A DNA stretch of 64,000 nucleotides, taken from contig FQWG01000017.1 in assembly GCA_900129595.1 (NCBI GenBank), positions 57,634 to 121,633 of the forward strand, written 5' to 3'. This document shows, piece after piece, positions 1-8,352 of the stretch. The translations under genes were made by a program, and so were the position numbers. The notes under the pieces were generated by a model that saw only the letters and a program-made list of their open reading frames with translations, was not told where the DNA came from and searched no databases. Within the stretch, counting starts at the first letter, position 1. The number at the start of each line of letters is the position of its first letter. This DNA comes from Flavobacterium frigidimaris (GTDB lineage: Bacteria > Bacteroidota > Bacteroidia > Flavobacteriales > Flavobacteriaceae).

Positions 1-2
1 TG

Positions 3-962
3 GAAAGAAATCTGATAACCGGCAATCAATATGAGGAAATAACCTCTTATCGCAATTTGAATATTTTCTCGCTAAATGCAGAGTTGAAGTTATTTCTTTA
101 TTTGTCTGTTTTATTATTTACTTCCGGAATTGGAGTTTTAATTTATAATAATATTGACAGTATTGGTCATATTGCGATCCTTTCGTTGTTATTAATTGTG
201 ATTGTGGTTAGTTTTTATTTCTGTTTTAAAAAATCAAAAGGATTTCAAAAACAGGAAACTACATTTGAACATCCCGTTTTAGAATATCTGGTGCTGGCGG
301 CTAATATTCTAACATGTGTTTTTATAGGATATTTGCAATTTCAATATGAAGCTTTTGGAACCCATTACGGATTGGCTACTCTAATTCCAACCGTCGTCAG
401 TTTCTTTTGCGCTTATTATTTCGATAATAAAAGCGTACTAACGATCGCAATTACTGGTTTAGCAGCCTATATCGGACTTTCGGTGACACCACAGGATTTG
501 TTGCATAACGTTAGTTTTTATTACGATCGAAGTCTAAGTTATTCAGCAGTTATGCTAGGGGTTTTGTTGATCTTGTGGACGATTTACAGTTCACGAATTC
601 AGTTAAAAACACATTTTAAGATTATCTATCTCACATTTGCTCTGCATATAATAAGTATTGCAGCAATAAGTAATCTAATCAATAATTATTACGGTATCTG
701 GGTCGTTTTCGCCTTTATTCTGACTGCTTCTACTTTTTATTTTTATAAAGTAAGTTACGAAACTAAAGCAATTTCATTGTATGTTTTTATGATTGTATAC
801 GCTTATATTGGTCTGAATATATTCTTGTTCAGGCTTTGTGATACTCTTGATTTCTCCTCTATATGGGAATTATTTATTTTAATTCTTCCTGTATATTTTA
901 TAGGTTCAATAGTACTGTTTATAAAATTGATTAAAACCTTCAATAAAGAAATTGCAGCATGA
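3..962 (+). CDS. DUF2157-type integral membrane protein, 5' end outside the window
   Basis: The frame is open from the first complete codon of the window (residues ERNLITGNQYEE then SYRNLN), so the gene starts upstream. A TTG at position 57 could serve as a start but cuts into what looks like continuous sequence. The visible 319 residues are a run of about nine to ten hydrophobic helices with short polar loops, as in DUF2157 membrane proteins, whose function is unknown. It overlaps the next gene by four bases (ATGA at 959-962), so the two are translationally coupled and probably act together at the inner membrane. The family name rests on general resemblance only. Confidence 0.7.
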   Translation, partial: ERNLITGNQYEEITSYRNLNIFSLNAELKLFLYLSVLLFTSGIGVLIYNNIDSIGHIAILSLLLIVIVVSFYFCFKKSKGFQKQETTFEHPVLEYLVLAANILTCVFIGYLQFQYEAFGTHYGLATLIPTVVSFFCAYYFDNKSVLTIAITGLAAYIGLSVTPQDLLHNVSFYYDRSLSYSAVMLGVLLILWTIYSSRIQLKTHFKIIYLTFALHIISIAAISNLINNYYGIWVVFAFILTASTFYFYKVSYETKAISLYVFMIVYAYIGLNIFLFRLCDTLDFSSIWELFILILPVYFIGSIVLFIKLIKTFNKEIAA

Positions 963-2134
963 TAGTATACGATAAAAATTTATTAAACAATTTGGCTTTA
1001 GTTGAAGAAGCTAATGCTTTAGAAGCAGCAGGATTTATCAGTAAGGAGCAAAAAGTACTCATTAAAAAAGAATTGCCGGCCTTTAAAAGGCAAAGTAATA
1101 TTTTAGTACGATTAGGATTCTTTCTGCTGGGAGCATTTTTGTATTTGTCGATATGTGGTGTAATTGCATTAATAGGATTGACAGGTTCTAATTCTGAAAG
1201 TACTTTTTTTAGTATTTGCTGCTATCTTTTTGCAATTATTGGTTTTGCCGGTGCAGAATTTCTCGGACATCAAAAATATTACGAACATGGTTTAGATGAT
1301 GCTTTTATTTTAGGAGCATTATTAAACACAGGATTTGCTATCGCTATAACAACAGAAGGTTATGAACTGAATATTGCAGTTTTTGTGGCGATGGCTTCTT
1401 TCTTAATGTACAGAAGGTATTTGCATTTGCTGTCTTTATTGGTTTTTTGTATAGCAGCTTCTGCAGTTGTGTTTTACGGAATGTTTGAGTTTGGTTCCAT
1501 CGGAGAAATGCTGATACCATTTGCTGCCATGTTATTGTCGGCGCTATTTTACTTTTTTACGAAAAGAATAATAAATAATCTAAAAGAAAATTATTACTAT
1601 AAAGGTCTTTTATTTGCCAATAGCTACTGTTTGGTATTATTTTATCTTTCCTGTAATTATTTGGTAGTAAGAGAGCTTTCAGTTGAATTATTAGGAAGCG
1701 AAATACTTCCTGGAAATGACATCCCGTTTGCTTATTTCTTTTATGCTTTTACGTTCATAGTACCCGTTTTGTATTTAGTTCAGGCACTAAAAACAAAGGA
1801 CAGAATCATGCTTTGGGCTAGTTTTTTGGCTATTGGTTTTTCAATTTATACCGTCCGATACTATCATTCGGTTTTGCCAATAGAAGTAGCACTGACCCTG
1901 GGCGGATTAGTGTTATTTGCAATAGCTTACTTTTCGATTAGAAAACTAAAAGATAATGAAACGGGATTGACCTTTAAACCGGACCGAATTAATAATTCGA
2001 ATGCTATTTTAAATGCCGAAGCTTTAATTGTGGCCTCAGCATTTGGTATGAAACCAGAAGCCAAAGTGCCGGATTCTCCAATGAATTATGGCGGCGGAGG
2101 ATTTAGTGGCGGAGGTTCAGAAGGAACTTTTTAG
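959..2134 (+). CDS. Polytopic membrane protein with Gly-rich C-terminal tail (DUF4401/DUF2157-like partner)
   Basis: This 391-residue protein has a cytoplasmic-looking N-terminus of about 45 residues (ALEAAGFISKEQKVLIKKELP) and then about ten transmembrane helices. It ends in GGGGFSGGGSEGTF, a tail also seen on YgcG/TPM-type membrane proteins. It starts inside the stop of the previous gene, so the two form one transcription unit. A hairpin at 2157-2200 follows the stop. No enzymatic motif is visible. Assignment to DUF4401/DUF2157 is by architecture and gene pairing and is tentative; the function is unknown. Confidence 0.75.
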   Translation: MIVYDKNLLNNLALVEEANALEAAGFISKEQKVLIKKELPAFKRQSNILVRLGFFLLGAFLYLSICGVIALIGLTGSNSESTFFSICCYLFAIIGFAGAEFLGHQKYYEHGLDDAFILGALLNTGFAIAITTEGYELNIAVFVAMASFLMYRRYLHLLSLLVFCIAASAVVFYGMFEFGSIGEMLIPFAAMLLSALFYFFTKRIINNLKENYYYKGLLFANSYCLVLFYLSCNYLVVRELSVELLGSEILPGNDIPFAYFFYAFTFIVPVLYLVQALKTKDRIMLWASFLAIGFSIYTVRYYHSVLPIEVALTLGGLVLFAIAYFSIRKLKDNETGLTFKPDRINNSNAILNAEALIVASAFGMKPEAKVPDSPMNYGGGGFSGGGSEGTF

Positions 2135-2156
2135 CAAATTGTTAATAGTAAAAAAT

Positions 2157-2200
2157 AAAAATGTGAGAGGAAAACTTATTTAGTTTGCATCTCACATTTT
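2157..2200. terminator. Bidirectional hairpin between convergent genes
   Basis: Arms 2157-2167 and 2190-2200 (AAAATGTGAGA / TCTCACATTTT) are perfectly complementary with a 22-nt loop and A/T tracts on both sides. It lies between the stop of the membrane operon and the 3' end of ytxJ. The loop is long for an intrinsic terminator. Confidence 0.5.
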
Positions 2201-2223
2201 ACATAAATCTATGTGCCAGACCG

Positions 2224-2613
2224 CTAGATTTTCTCTTTTAAGGCGCCAGCATCAATATCACTATGAGAAACATCATAAACGGCCTTTCCATTTCTGATTA
2301 AGATCAGTTGTGGAGATTCGTGATATACATTAAATGTACTTGCAATTTCGTTTGAAATATCTCTATGGGCGATCAAATCCAGAAAATAAGCATCAACAGT
2401 ATCATTTAAATCAAATTCACGTTCAAATTGTTTCAAAGCCATTCGGCTAATGCTGCATCTTGTACTGTGTTTGAAAATGATAACCGGTTTTTCGTTCGAG
2501 ATAGCTGCAATTTCCATTAATTGTGCTACATCTGTTAATTCGGTCCAGTTTACATTGCTTTTTGAAGAGTCTGTATTCTCTGAATTTCCGAAGATTGAAT
2601 TTAAAAAACTCAT
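2224..2613 (-). CDS. ytxJ: YtxJ-type monothiol bacilliredoxin-like protein
   Basis: This 129-residue protein has a thioredoxin fold of the YtxJ (DUF2847) family. The active-site segment HSTRCSISRM places the single redox cysteine at residue 53, and the cis-Pro segment ESPQLILIRNGK follows. In Firmicutes and Bacteroidota that make bacillithiol, family members remove bacillithiol from mixed disulfides on cytoplasmic proteins. The N-terminal 20 residues (Ser/Asn-rich) look disordered. The gene stands alone, divergent from clpB with 208 bp between them. Family assignment is firm; the exact substrate is not known from sequence. Confidence 0.88.
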   Translation of the reverse strand: MSFLNSIFGNSENTDSSKSNVNWTELTDVAQLMEIAAISNEKPVIIFKHSTRCSISRMALKQFEREFDLNDTVDAYFLDLIAHRDISNEIASTFNVYHESPQLILIRNGKAVYDVSHSDIDAGALKEKI

Positions 2614-2821
2614 ATTTTGACGTGTTTAATGACTTTTTGACGTTAAAAAGGAGTTAAATAGCAACTTTTAATGTCATTTTGTCTGTTTTTTTAGTATGGA
2701 ATATAATTTGAATGTTCTGAAGCAAAGTTATATCATTTAAAGTTAAAAATTTAACCTGATAAATCGTAATTTTAATGGTATCAAATAGTATAACTGATAA
2801 TCAACCATAAATCGTATACAT

Positions 2822-5431
2822 ATGAACATAAATAAATTTACAACCAAGTCGCAGGAAGCCATTCAGCTATCGCAGCAACTGGCGCAACGCAACGGACAGC
2901 AGCAAATAGAAAACGAACATATTTTTAAAGCTATTTTTGAAGTAGATGAAAATGTTGCTCCTTTTATTTTGAAAAAGCTAAATGTGAATGTTCCGTTGTT
3001 TTTACAAATATTAGACAGTACAATTCAAAGCTTTCCAAAAGTTTCCGGAGGAGATATTCTTCTTTCCAGAGACGCTAATAAAGCATTGAATGAAGCGGAG
3101 ATTATTGCAGAAAAAATGAACGATGAATATGTTTCTATCGAACATTTAATTTTGGCAATTTTCGATTCAAAAAGCAAAGTTTCTCAGATTCTGAAAGATC
3201 AGGGAGTTACAGGAAAAGGTCTTAAAGCTACAATTGAAGAACTTCGAAAAGGAGAACGGGTAACATCGGCTTCTGCAGAAGAAAATTATAATTCATTAAA
3301 TAAATACGCTAAAAACCTAAACGAATTAGCACGTACAGGAAAATTAGATCCTGTTATCGGACGAGATGAAGAAATTAGACGTGTTTTGCAAATCTTAACA
3401 CGACGAACTAAGAATAACCCAATGTTAATTGGTGAACCCGGAGTAGGTAAAACTGCAATTGCCGAAGGTTTGGCGCGAAGAATCGTGAATGGCGACGTGC
3501 CGGAAAACCTAAAGGATAAAATTGTGTTTTCGCTTGATATGGGGGCATTGATTGCGGGGGCAAAGTTTAAAGGAGAATTCGAAGAACGATTAAAATCGGT
3601 TGTAAAAGAGGTTACAGCTGCTGAAGGTGATATCGTTTTATTTATAGATGAGATTCACACACTTGTTGGTGCAGGTGGAGGTGAAGGCGCCATGGATGCT
3701 GCCAATATCCTGAAACCGGCATTGGCCCGTGGAGAATTAAGAGCGATTGGAGCTACAACGCTGGATGAATACCAAAAGTATTTTGAAAAAGATAAAGCGC
3801 TTGAACGCCGTTTCCAAAAAATTATAATTGATGAGCCGGATACTGAAAGTGCAATTTCAATTTTACGCGGAATCAAGGAAAAGTATGAGACACATCATAA
3901 AGTGCAGATAAAAGACGAAGCAATCATTGCAGCTGTCGAGCTTTCGCAACGTTATATTACCAATCGTTTTCTACCGGATAAAGCGATTGACTTAATGGAT
4001 GAAGCTGCTTCCAAATTGCGTATGGAAATCAATTCAAAACCTGAAGAATTAGATGTTTTGGACAGAAAGATAATGCAGTTAGAAATTGAGATTGAAGCCA
4101 TAAAACGTGAGAAAGAAGAAAGTAAGCTCAAAGTTTTAGGAATGGAGCTCGCGAATCTGAAAGAAGAGCGAAATGAAATCTACGCCAAATGGAAATCTGA
4201 AAAAGATGTAGTAGACGGAATCCAGGCCGTAAAATTAGAGCTTGAAAACTTTAAGAATGAAGCTGATCGTGCAGAACGTGATGGTGATTACGGAAAAGTT
4301 GCCGAAATTCGTTATGGAAAAATAAAAGAAGCGCAGGAACGTCTTGAAGTTTTGCAAAAACAAATACACGAATACCAATCCGGGCATTCTTTGATTAAAG
4401 AAGAAGTTACCAGAGAAGATATTGCCGAAGTTGTTGCAAAATGGACAGGTATTCCGGTAATGAAAATGCTGCAAACAGAAAGAGAAAAACTATTGCATCT
4501 GGAAGATGAATTGCACAGACGTGTGGTAGGACAGGAAGAAGCAATTGAAGCGGTGAGTGATGCCGTTCGAAGAAGCCGTGCAGGTTTGCAGGACATGAAA
4601 AAACCAGTTGGAACATTCTTATTTTTAGGAACAACCGGAGTTGGTAAAACCGAGCTGGCAAAAGCATTGGCTGAATATCTTTTTGATGATGAAAATGCGA
4701 TGACCCGTATTGACATGAGTGAGTACCAGGAACGTCACAGTGTGAGTCGTCTGGTAGGTGCGCCTCCAGGATATGTAGGTTATGATGAAGGAGGTCAGCT
4801 GACGGAAGCCGTACGTAGAAAACCGTATTCTGTAATCTTGTTAGACGAGATCGAAAAAGCGCATCCGGATACTTTCAATATTTTATTGCAAGTGTTAGAT
4901 GAAGGTCGTCTGACGGACAATAAAGGTCGTCTGGCTGATTTTAAAAATACAATTATCATCATGACATCCAATATGGGAAGTCAGATTATTCAGGAGAAAT
5001 TCGAGAACTTAAAAGGAGGTATCGAAGCGGCAACAGAAGCTGCAAAAGCAGAAGTTTTAGGATTGCTGAAACAAACAGTTCGTCCGGAATTTATAAACCG
5101 TATCGACGAAATCGTAATGTTTACGCCATTAACAGTTGAGAATATCTCTAAAATTGTTAGTTTACAGCTTAAGAGTGTTACAAAAATGCTGGCCCTACAA
5201 GGCATTGCCATGGATGCAACACCAGAAGCGATCAAATATTTATCAGACAAAGGTTATGATCCTCAATTTGGGGCAAGACCTGTAAAACGTGTGGTACAAA
5301 GAGAAGTACTGAATCAATTGTCGAAAGAAATTTTGGCAGGAAAGATCACTACAGACAGTATCATTTTGTTAGATGCCTTTGATGGGCAATTGGTTTTCAG
5401 AAACCAGACCCACAATCCTGTTAAAGAATAA
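2822..5431 (+). CDS. clpB: ATP-dependent disaggregase ClpB
   Basis: This 869-residue Hsp100 protein is of full family length. In order it has an N-domain (1 to about 145), NBD1 with Walker A GEPGVGKT near residue 204 and Walker B VLFIDEIH near 270, a long coiled-coil middle domain (about 400-525), and NBD2 with Walker A GTTGVGKT near 602 and Walker B VILLDEIE near 670. The middle domain separates ClpB from ClpA/ClpC. It works as a cytoplasmic hexamer with DnaK to pull polypeptides out of aggregates. It is monocistronic, with a strong terminator at 5450-5484. I see no recognisable CIRCE or HAIR operator upstream. Confidence 0.98.
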   Translation: MNINKFTTKSQEAIQLSQQLAQRNGQQQIENEHIFKAIFEVDENVAPFILKKLNVNVPLFLQILDSTIQSFPKVSGGDILLSRDANKALNEAEIIAEKMNDEYVSIEHLILAIFDSKSKVSQILKDQGVTGKGLKATIEELRKGERVTSASAEENYNSLNKYAKNLNELARTGKLDPVIGRDEEIRRVLQILTRRTKNNPMLIGEPGVGKTAIAEGLARRIVNGDVPENLKDKIVFSLDMGALIAGAKFKGEFEERLKSVVKEVTAAEGDIVLFIDEIHTLVGAGGGEGAMDAANILKPALARGELRAIGATTLDEYQKYFEKDKALERRFQKIIIDEPDTESAISILRGIKEKYETHHKVQIKDEAIIAAVELSQRYITNRFLPDKAIDLMDEAASKLRMEINSKPEELDVLDRKIMQLEIEIEAIKREKEESKLKVLGMELANLKEERNEIYAKWKSEKDVVDGIQAVKLELENFKNEADRAERDGDYGKVAEIRYGKIKEAQERLEVLQKQIHEYQSGHSLIKEEVTREDIAEVVAKWTGIPVMKMLQTEREKLLHLEDELHRRVVGQEEAIEAVSDAVRRSRAGLQDMKKPVGTFLFLGTTGVGKTELAKALAEYLFDDENAMTRIDMSEYQERHSVSRLVGAPPGYVGYDEGGQLTEAVRRKPYSVILLDEIEKAHPDTFNILLQVLDEGRLTDNKGRLADFKNTIIIMTSNMGSQIIQEKFENLKGGIEAATEAAKAEVLGLLKQTVRPEFINRIDEIVMFTPLTVENISKIVSLQLKSVTKMLALQGIAMDATPEAIKYLSDKGYDPQFGARPVKRVVQREVLNQLSKEILAGKITTDSIILLDAFDGQLVFRNQTHNPVKE

Positions 5432-5449
5432 TTTTGGTTTTAGTATTTA

Positions 5450-5484
5450 AGAAAACACCAGTGGAAACGCTGGTGTTTTTTTTG
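5450..5484 (+). terminator. Intrinsic terminator of clpB
   Basis: Stem AAAACACCAG (5452-5461) pairs with CTGGTGTTTT (5470-5479) around an 8-nt loop, followed by a run of T. Confidence 0.9.
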
Positions 5485-5619
5485 TTTATAGCTATAATGA
5501 ACCCGTAAATAATGAAACTTTTTTTTAAAGTAATATAAATACAGTCAAAGATTAAAATAGGAACTTTACTTTCGTAAATTTATATTAAATAATTGATTAA
5601 CAGTTTAAAAAGAAAAGCT

Positions 5620-5739
5620 ATGAATAATATTTTTAGAGGATTACTGGCAGGTTACGGAGCTAAAAAATTGGGTGGAGGTTGTTTTGGAACCATCTTCGTT
5701 TTTATAATTATCTGGGTGCTTTTGGGACAATGCAGCTAA
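5620..5739 (+). CDS. Small single-helix membrane protein, 39 residues
   Basis: A short frame begins MNNIFRGLLAGYGAKKLGGG, continues with one hydrophobic helix (about residues 22-36) and ends GQCS. The glycine-rich amphipathic N-terminus followed by a helix resembles small Bacteroidota membrane proteins annotated only as hypothetical. It sits alone between the clpB terminator and the DUF808 gene, 123 bp before the latter. Support is the clean reading frame, a credible ATG and coherent membrane topology. The function is unknown. Confidence 0.55.
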   Translation: MNNIFRGLLAGYGAKKLGGGCFGTIFVFIIIWVLLGQCS

Positions 5740-5862
5740 TTTTTAGATAAAAAAGTAAACAAAAAAGTCTTAGATTAGCGCAGATAAATAATTAAACTCG
5801 TAAAATAAGTCGGATACTCAAAGCCAGCTAATTACGTAGTTTTTAAAACCAAATAAAGTATA

Positions 5863-6735
5863 ATGGCATCAGGTTTTTTCGTACTATTAGATGATATAGC
5901 AGCAATTATGGATGATGTTGCAGTAATGAGTAAAATTGCAGCAAAAAAAACAGCCGGGATTCTGGGCGATGATTTGGCTGTAAATGCTGAAAAAGCTTCA
6001 GGATTTGCTTCATCAAGAGAACTTCCGGTATTGTGGGCAATCAGTAAAGGTTCGCTTCTTAATAAAGTGATCATTCTGCCAATAGCTTTTTTGCTAAGTG
6101 CTTTTTTTCCAGTTGCGATCATTGTCATTTTAGTACTTGGCGGATTGTTTCTAGCTTACGAAGGAGCTGAAAAAATATACGAATTTATATTTCCACACAA
6201 ACACGAAGAGTCAGAGGGAATAACTTCACAAACTTTTACAGAAGCAGAAATTCTTGAAGCCGAAAAGGGAAAAGTGAAATCAGCTATCCTAACCGACTTT
6301 ATTTTGTCTGTTGAGATCGTAATTATTGCATTAGGAACTGTGATCGAACAGCCACTTTTGCAGCAAATTATTGTGGTGTCAATAATCGCAGTGATCGCGA
6401 CCGTTGGTGTTTATGGTATTGTAGCCCTTATTGTCAGAATGGATGAAGCGGGACTTAAATTAATTCAGATTAGTAAAAAAGAAAATAGTATTTTAAAAAT
6501 TATCGGAAATATATTAGTACAGGCACTTCCAAAAGTTATCAAAGGATTAACAGTAATTGGTACGATTGCTTTAATATTAGTAGCAGGAGGAATATTTGTT
6601 CATAATATCGATTTTTTCCACCATTTAGTGCCTAATTTACCTTCAATTATAAAAGAATTTACAATCGGACTTATTTTAGGATTTATAGTTTTAGGAATTG
6701 TAAATCTTTTTAAAAAGATATTTGCAAAGAAATAA
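5863..6735 (+). CDS. DUF808 (YedI-like) inner-membrane protein
   Basis: This 290-residue protein starts MASGFFVLLDDIAAIMDDVA, the characteristic N-terminus of the DUF808/YedI family (E. coli YedI is about 305 residues). After an Ala-rich segment (KIAAKKTAGILGDDLAVNAEKASGF is typical), several membrane helices occupy about residues 65-100, 140-185, 215-250 and 265-285. The biochemical role of the family is unknown. The gene is monocistronic and is followed at once by an intrinsic terminator (6760-6796). Confidence 0.9.
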   Translation: MASGFFVLLDDIAAIMDDVAVMSKIAAKKTAGILGDDLAVNAEKASGFASSRELPVLWAISKGSLLNKVIILPIAFLLSAFFPVAIIVILVLGGLFLAYEGAEKIYEFIFPHKHEESEGITSQTFTEAEILEAEKGKVKSAILTDFILSVEIVIIALGTVIEQPLLQQIIVVSIIAVIATVGVYGIVALIVRMDEAGLKLIQISKKENSILKIIGNILVQALPKVIKGLTVIGTIALILVAGGIFVHNIDFFHHLVPNLPSIIKEFTIGLILGFIVLGIVNLFKKIFAKK

Positions 6736-6759
6736 AATAGAAAAATTACTATACATATT

Positions 6760-6796
6760 TGAAAACTCTGGTCGAAAGGCCGGAGTTTTTTTTTGG
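6760..6796 (+). terminator. Intrinsic terminator of the DUF808 gene
   Basis: Arms 6762-6771 (AAAACTCTGG) and 6780-6789 (CCGGAGTTTT) pair with one G-U around TCGAAAGG, followed by nine T. The rest of the gap to 7073 (about 275 bp) shows no supported gene. Confidence 0.9.
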
Positions 6797-7072
6797 AGCA
6801 TATTAGTCGTTTTCAAAAGACCTTTTGTCCTGCTTTCATTGTACCTTTTTATTAGCAAAAAGCAGATAAAAAGGATGCCGTTTCTATCGGGGCTATGCCG
6901 AAAATTATAATTTTTATAGGAAATAACTGTTGTTGTGTGAAATTTATTTTCAGAATAATCTTTTGATCTACAGTTGTTTAATGTTTTTGTTGAATTATTT
7001 AACATTTTTATCAAGCAACCAAAGCAACCCATCTGCATCTTCATAGTAATTAACAATTAATTATTATTTTAT

Positions 7073-7489
7073 ATGAAAAATTTTAGATTTAAAACAGCTT
7101 TAGTAGTATTATTTTTATCAACTGCATTAATTTCTTGCAGCAATGACGATGATAAACCAAGTGTTCCTGATACTACAACAAAAGTGGCGCTGGTAACAGA
7201 AGTTAAAGGACCCGAAACAGGAAAAATAAACGAAGAACTAAGTTATGATGTAACATTTATTGTAGATAACGCTTGTGGAGAATTCAGTAAAATCAGTGAA
7301 GTAACAATTGGTGATGCAAAAGGATTACAGGTAGAAGCAAAATATCCAACAACAGGAGTTTGTACACAACAAGTTCCGGATCCTAAGAAAACAGTTTACA
7401 AATTTAAATCAGCTGTAAAAGGAACTTTTGAAATCAAATTCAAAAAGTCTGATAAAGAATTCATAACTACAAAAGTGGTTATTGAATAA
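7073..7489 (+). CDS. Small lipoprotein with Ig-like or GLPGLI-independent beta domain, unknown function
   Basis: This 138-residue protein has a lipoprotein signal (MKNFRFKTALVVLFLSTALISC). The lipidated Cys is residue 22, followed by SNDDDK, an acidic stretch typical of Bacteroidota lipoproteins exported to the outer membrane. The mature part (VKGPETGKINEELSYDVTFIVDNACGEF) reads as a beta-rich domain with two cysteines (in DNACGEF and GVCTQQ) that could form a disulfide. No family was recognised. It is monocistronic, with a hairpin terminator at 7519-7560. Confidence 0.75.
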   Translation: MKNFRFKTALVVLFLSTALISCSNDDDKPSVPDTTTKVALVTEVKGPETGKINEELSYDVTFIVDNACGEFSKISEVTIGDAKGLQVEAKYPTTGVCTQQVPDPKKTVYKFKSAVKGTFEIKFKKSDKEFITTKVVIE

Positions 7490-7518
7490 TTAGGTTTTAG
7501 GTTAATAAATTAGGGTAG

Positions 7519-7560
7519 AAGCCATTTTGCAAATTTTAATATTTGTAGAATGGTTTTCTT
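7519..7560 (+). terminator. Terminator hairpin of the lipoprotein gene
   Basis: Arms 7519-7534 and 7541-7556 form a 16-bp stem with G-U pairs and a short AT loop, followed by a T-rich tract. Confidence 0.7.
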
Positions 7561-7641
7561 TTTTGATGTAAAAATGTAAGAATATTGATTTGTAATGTTT
7601 TGTAATTTGATTGAAAACAAGTAGATGTAATTATTTTTTCT

Positions 7642-7649
7642 TACATTTG
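7642..7649 (+). promoter_or_regulatory. -7 element upstream of the small ORF/DUF6169 unit
   Basis: TACATTTG matches the Bacteroidota TAnnTTTG consensus and lies 21 nt before the ATG of the 38-residue gene. A well-spaced -33 TTG is not evident. Confidence 0.5.
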
Positions 7650-7670
7650 TTTCATAATTCAAAAACAGCC

Positions 7671-7787
7671 ATGGAAAAGACAATAATCATAAAGCCAAAT
7701 TCTAAAACACTTGCTGTTTTACGAAAGTTGGTCGATTTAAAAGAAGAGCATCGTAAAGAGGTGGTATTAAGATTAAAGAAAAAATAA
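7671..7787 (+). CDS. 38-residue basic protein, antitoxin-like in character
   Basis: A short frame starts MEKTIIIKPNSKTLAVLRKL and ends in a strongly basic helix (VVLRLKKK). A beta strand followed by a helix with the pattern IIIKPxSKxxAxLxxL recalls the dimerisation part of small ribbon-helix or DUF2683-like antitoxins. That is a resemblance in style, not an identified domain. A -7 element sits just upstream and the DUF6169 gene begins 12 bp after its stop, so the two form one unit. Function is unknown; a toxin-antitoxin role is a hypothesis only. Confidence 0.5.
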   Translation: MEKTIIIKPNSKTLAVLRKLVDLKEEHRKEVVLRLKKK

Positions 7788-7799
7788 AGTTTATTCTTA

Positions 7800-8273
7800 A
7801 TGTATCAATATATTTTAGAAGAGGGTCGTGACCCTCTTTTTTATTTTAAAACAAAATACGGTTTAAAGTATTTTGTCAGTTTTAGAAGAATGAATTTTGA
7901 CGGTGATTTTTTTGAAAATCTTTATTCTGTTGATTTTGGAGAAACTAATAATCAAAAATTTTTCAGGGATCCGAATGTAGAGCTTACAATTACTGCTATT
8001 ATAAATGACTATTTGCTTAAAAATCCTCATCTGATATTGCATTATGTTTGTGATAATGTCGACTTCAAACAAGATTTCAGAAAGGAGCTATTTGATAAAT
8101 GGTATAGGAAAACTCAAAAAGACGTATTTTCGAAAGTTAATTTTCAATATGTAATTCCAGGAGAAAGTGTGAATTATCATTTGGGATTTATTTTTAAAAA
8201 TGAGTATTATGAATTTCAAGAGGTAGTAGAGAAAGTAAATTTACATTTAGAAGAATTTACGAATCTGAAATAA
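7800..8273 (+). CDS. DUF6169 family protein
   Basis: This 157-residue soluble protein is rich in aromatic residues. Its N-terminus (LEEGRDPLFYFKTKYGLKYFVSF) and the segment YSVDFGETN, followed by DPNVELTITAII, match my recollection of the Bacteroidota DUF6169 family. No catalytic motif or signal peptide is visible. It follows the 38-residue gene by 12 bp and is probably co-transcribed with it. The gap to aguB is about 80 bp with no terminator. Function unknown; the pairing with a tiny basic protein suggests a two-component module. Confidence 0.7.
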   Translation: MYQYILEEGRDPLFYFKTKYGLKYFVSFRRMNFDGDFFENLYSVDFGETNNQKFFRDPNVELTITAIINDYLLKNPHLILHYVCDNVDFKQDFRKELFDKWYRKTQKDVFSKVNFQYVIPGESVNYHLGFIFKNEYYEFQEVVEKVNLHLEEFTNLK

Positions 8274-8326
8274 TTTTCATTTAAAATTTTATAAATCAGA
8301 TTTTCTGAAATCCCTCTAAAAATTAC

Positions 8327-8334
8327 TATTTTTG
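8327..8334 (+). promoter_or_regulatory. -7 promoter element of aguB
   Basis: TATTTTTG followed by CA fits TAnnTTTG. It lies 18 nt upstream of the chosen ATG, so transcription starts after the TTG at 8332. That rules out an upstream start codon there. Confidence 0.65.
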
Positions 8335-8352
8335 CACTCTAAATTTTATGTC

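Noticed and set aside
4235..4716. Antisense frames within clpB
   Set aside because: They lie wholly inside a confident gene and carry no domain or plausible start context.
6722..6910. 62-residue frame after the DUF808 gene
   Set aside because: It spans the end of the gene and its terminator hairpin; composition is not protein-like.
8332..8352. Upstream TTG start of aguB
   Set aside because: It lies within the -7 element; the ATG at 8353 fits homologues.
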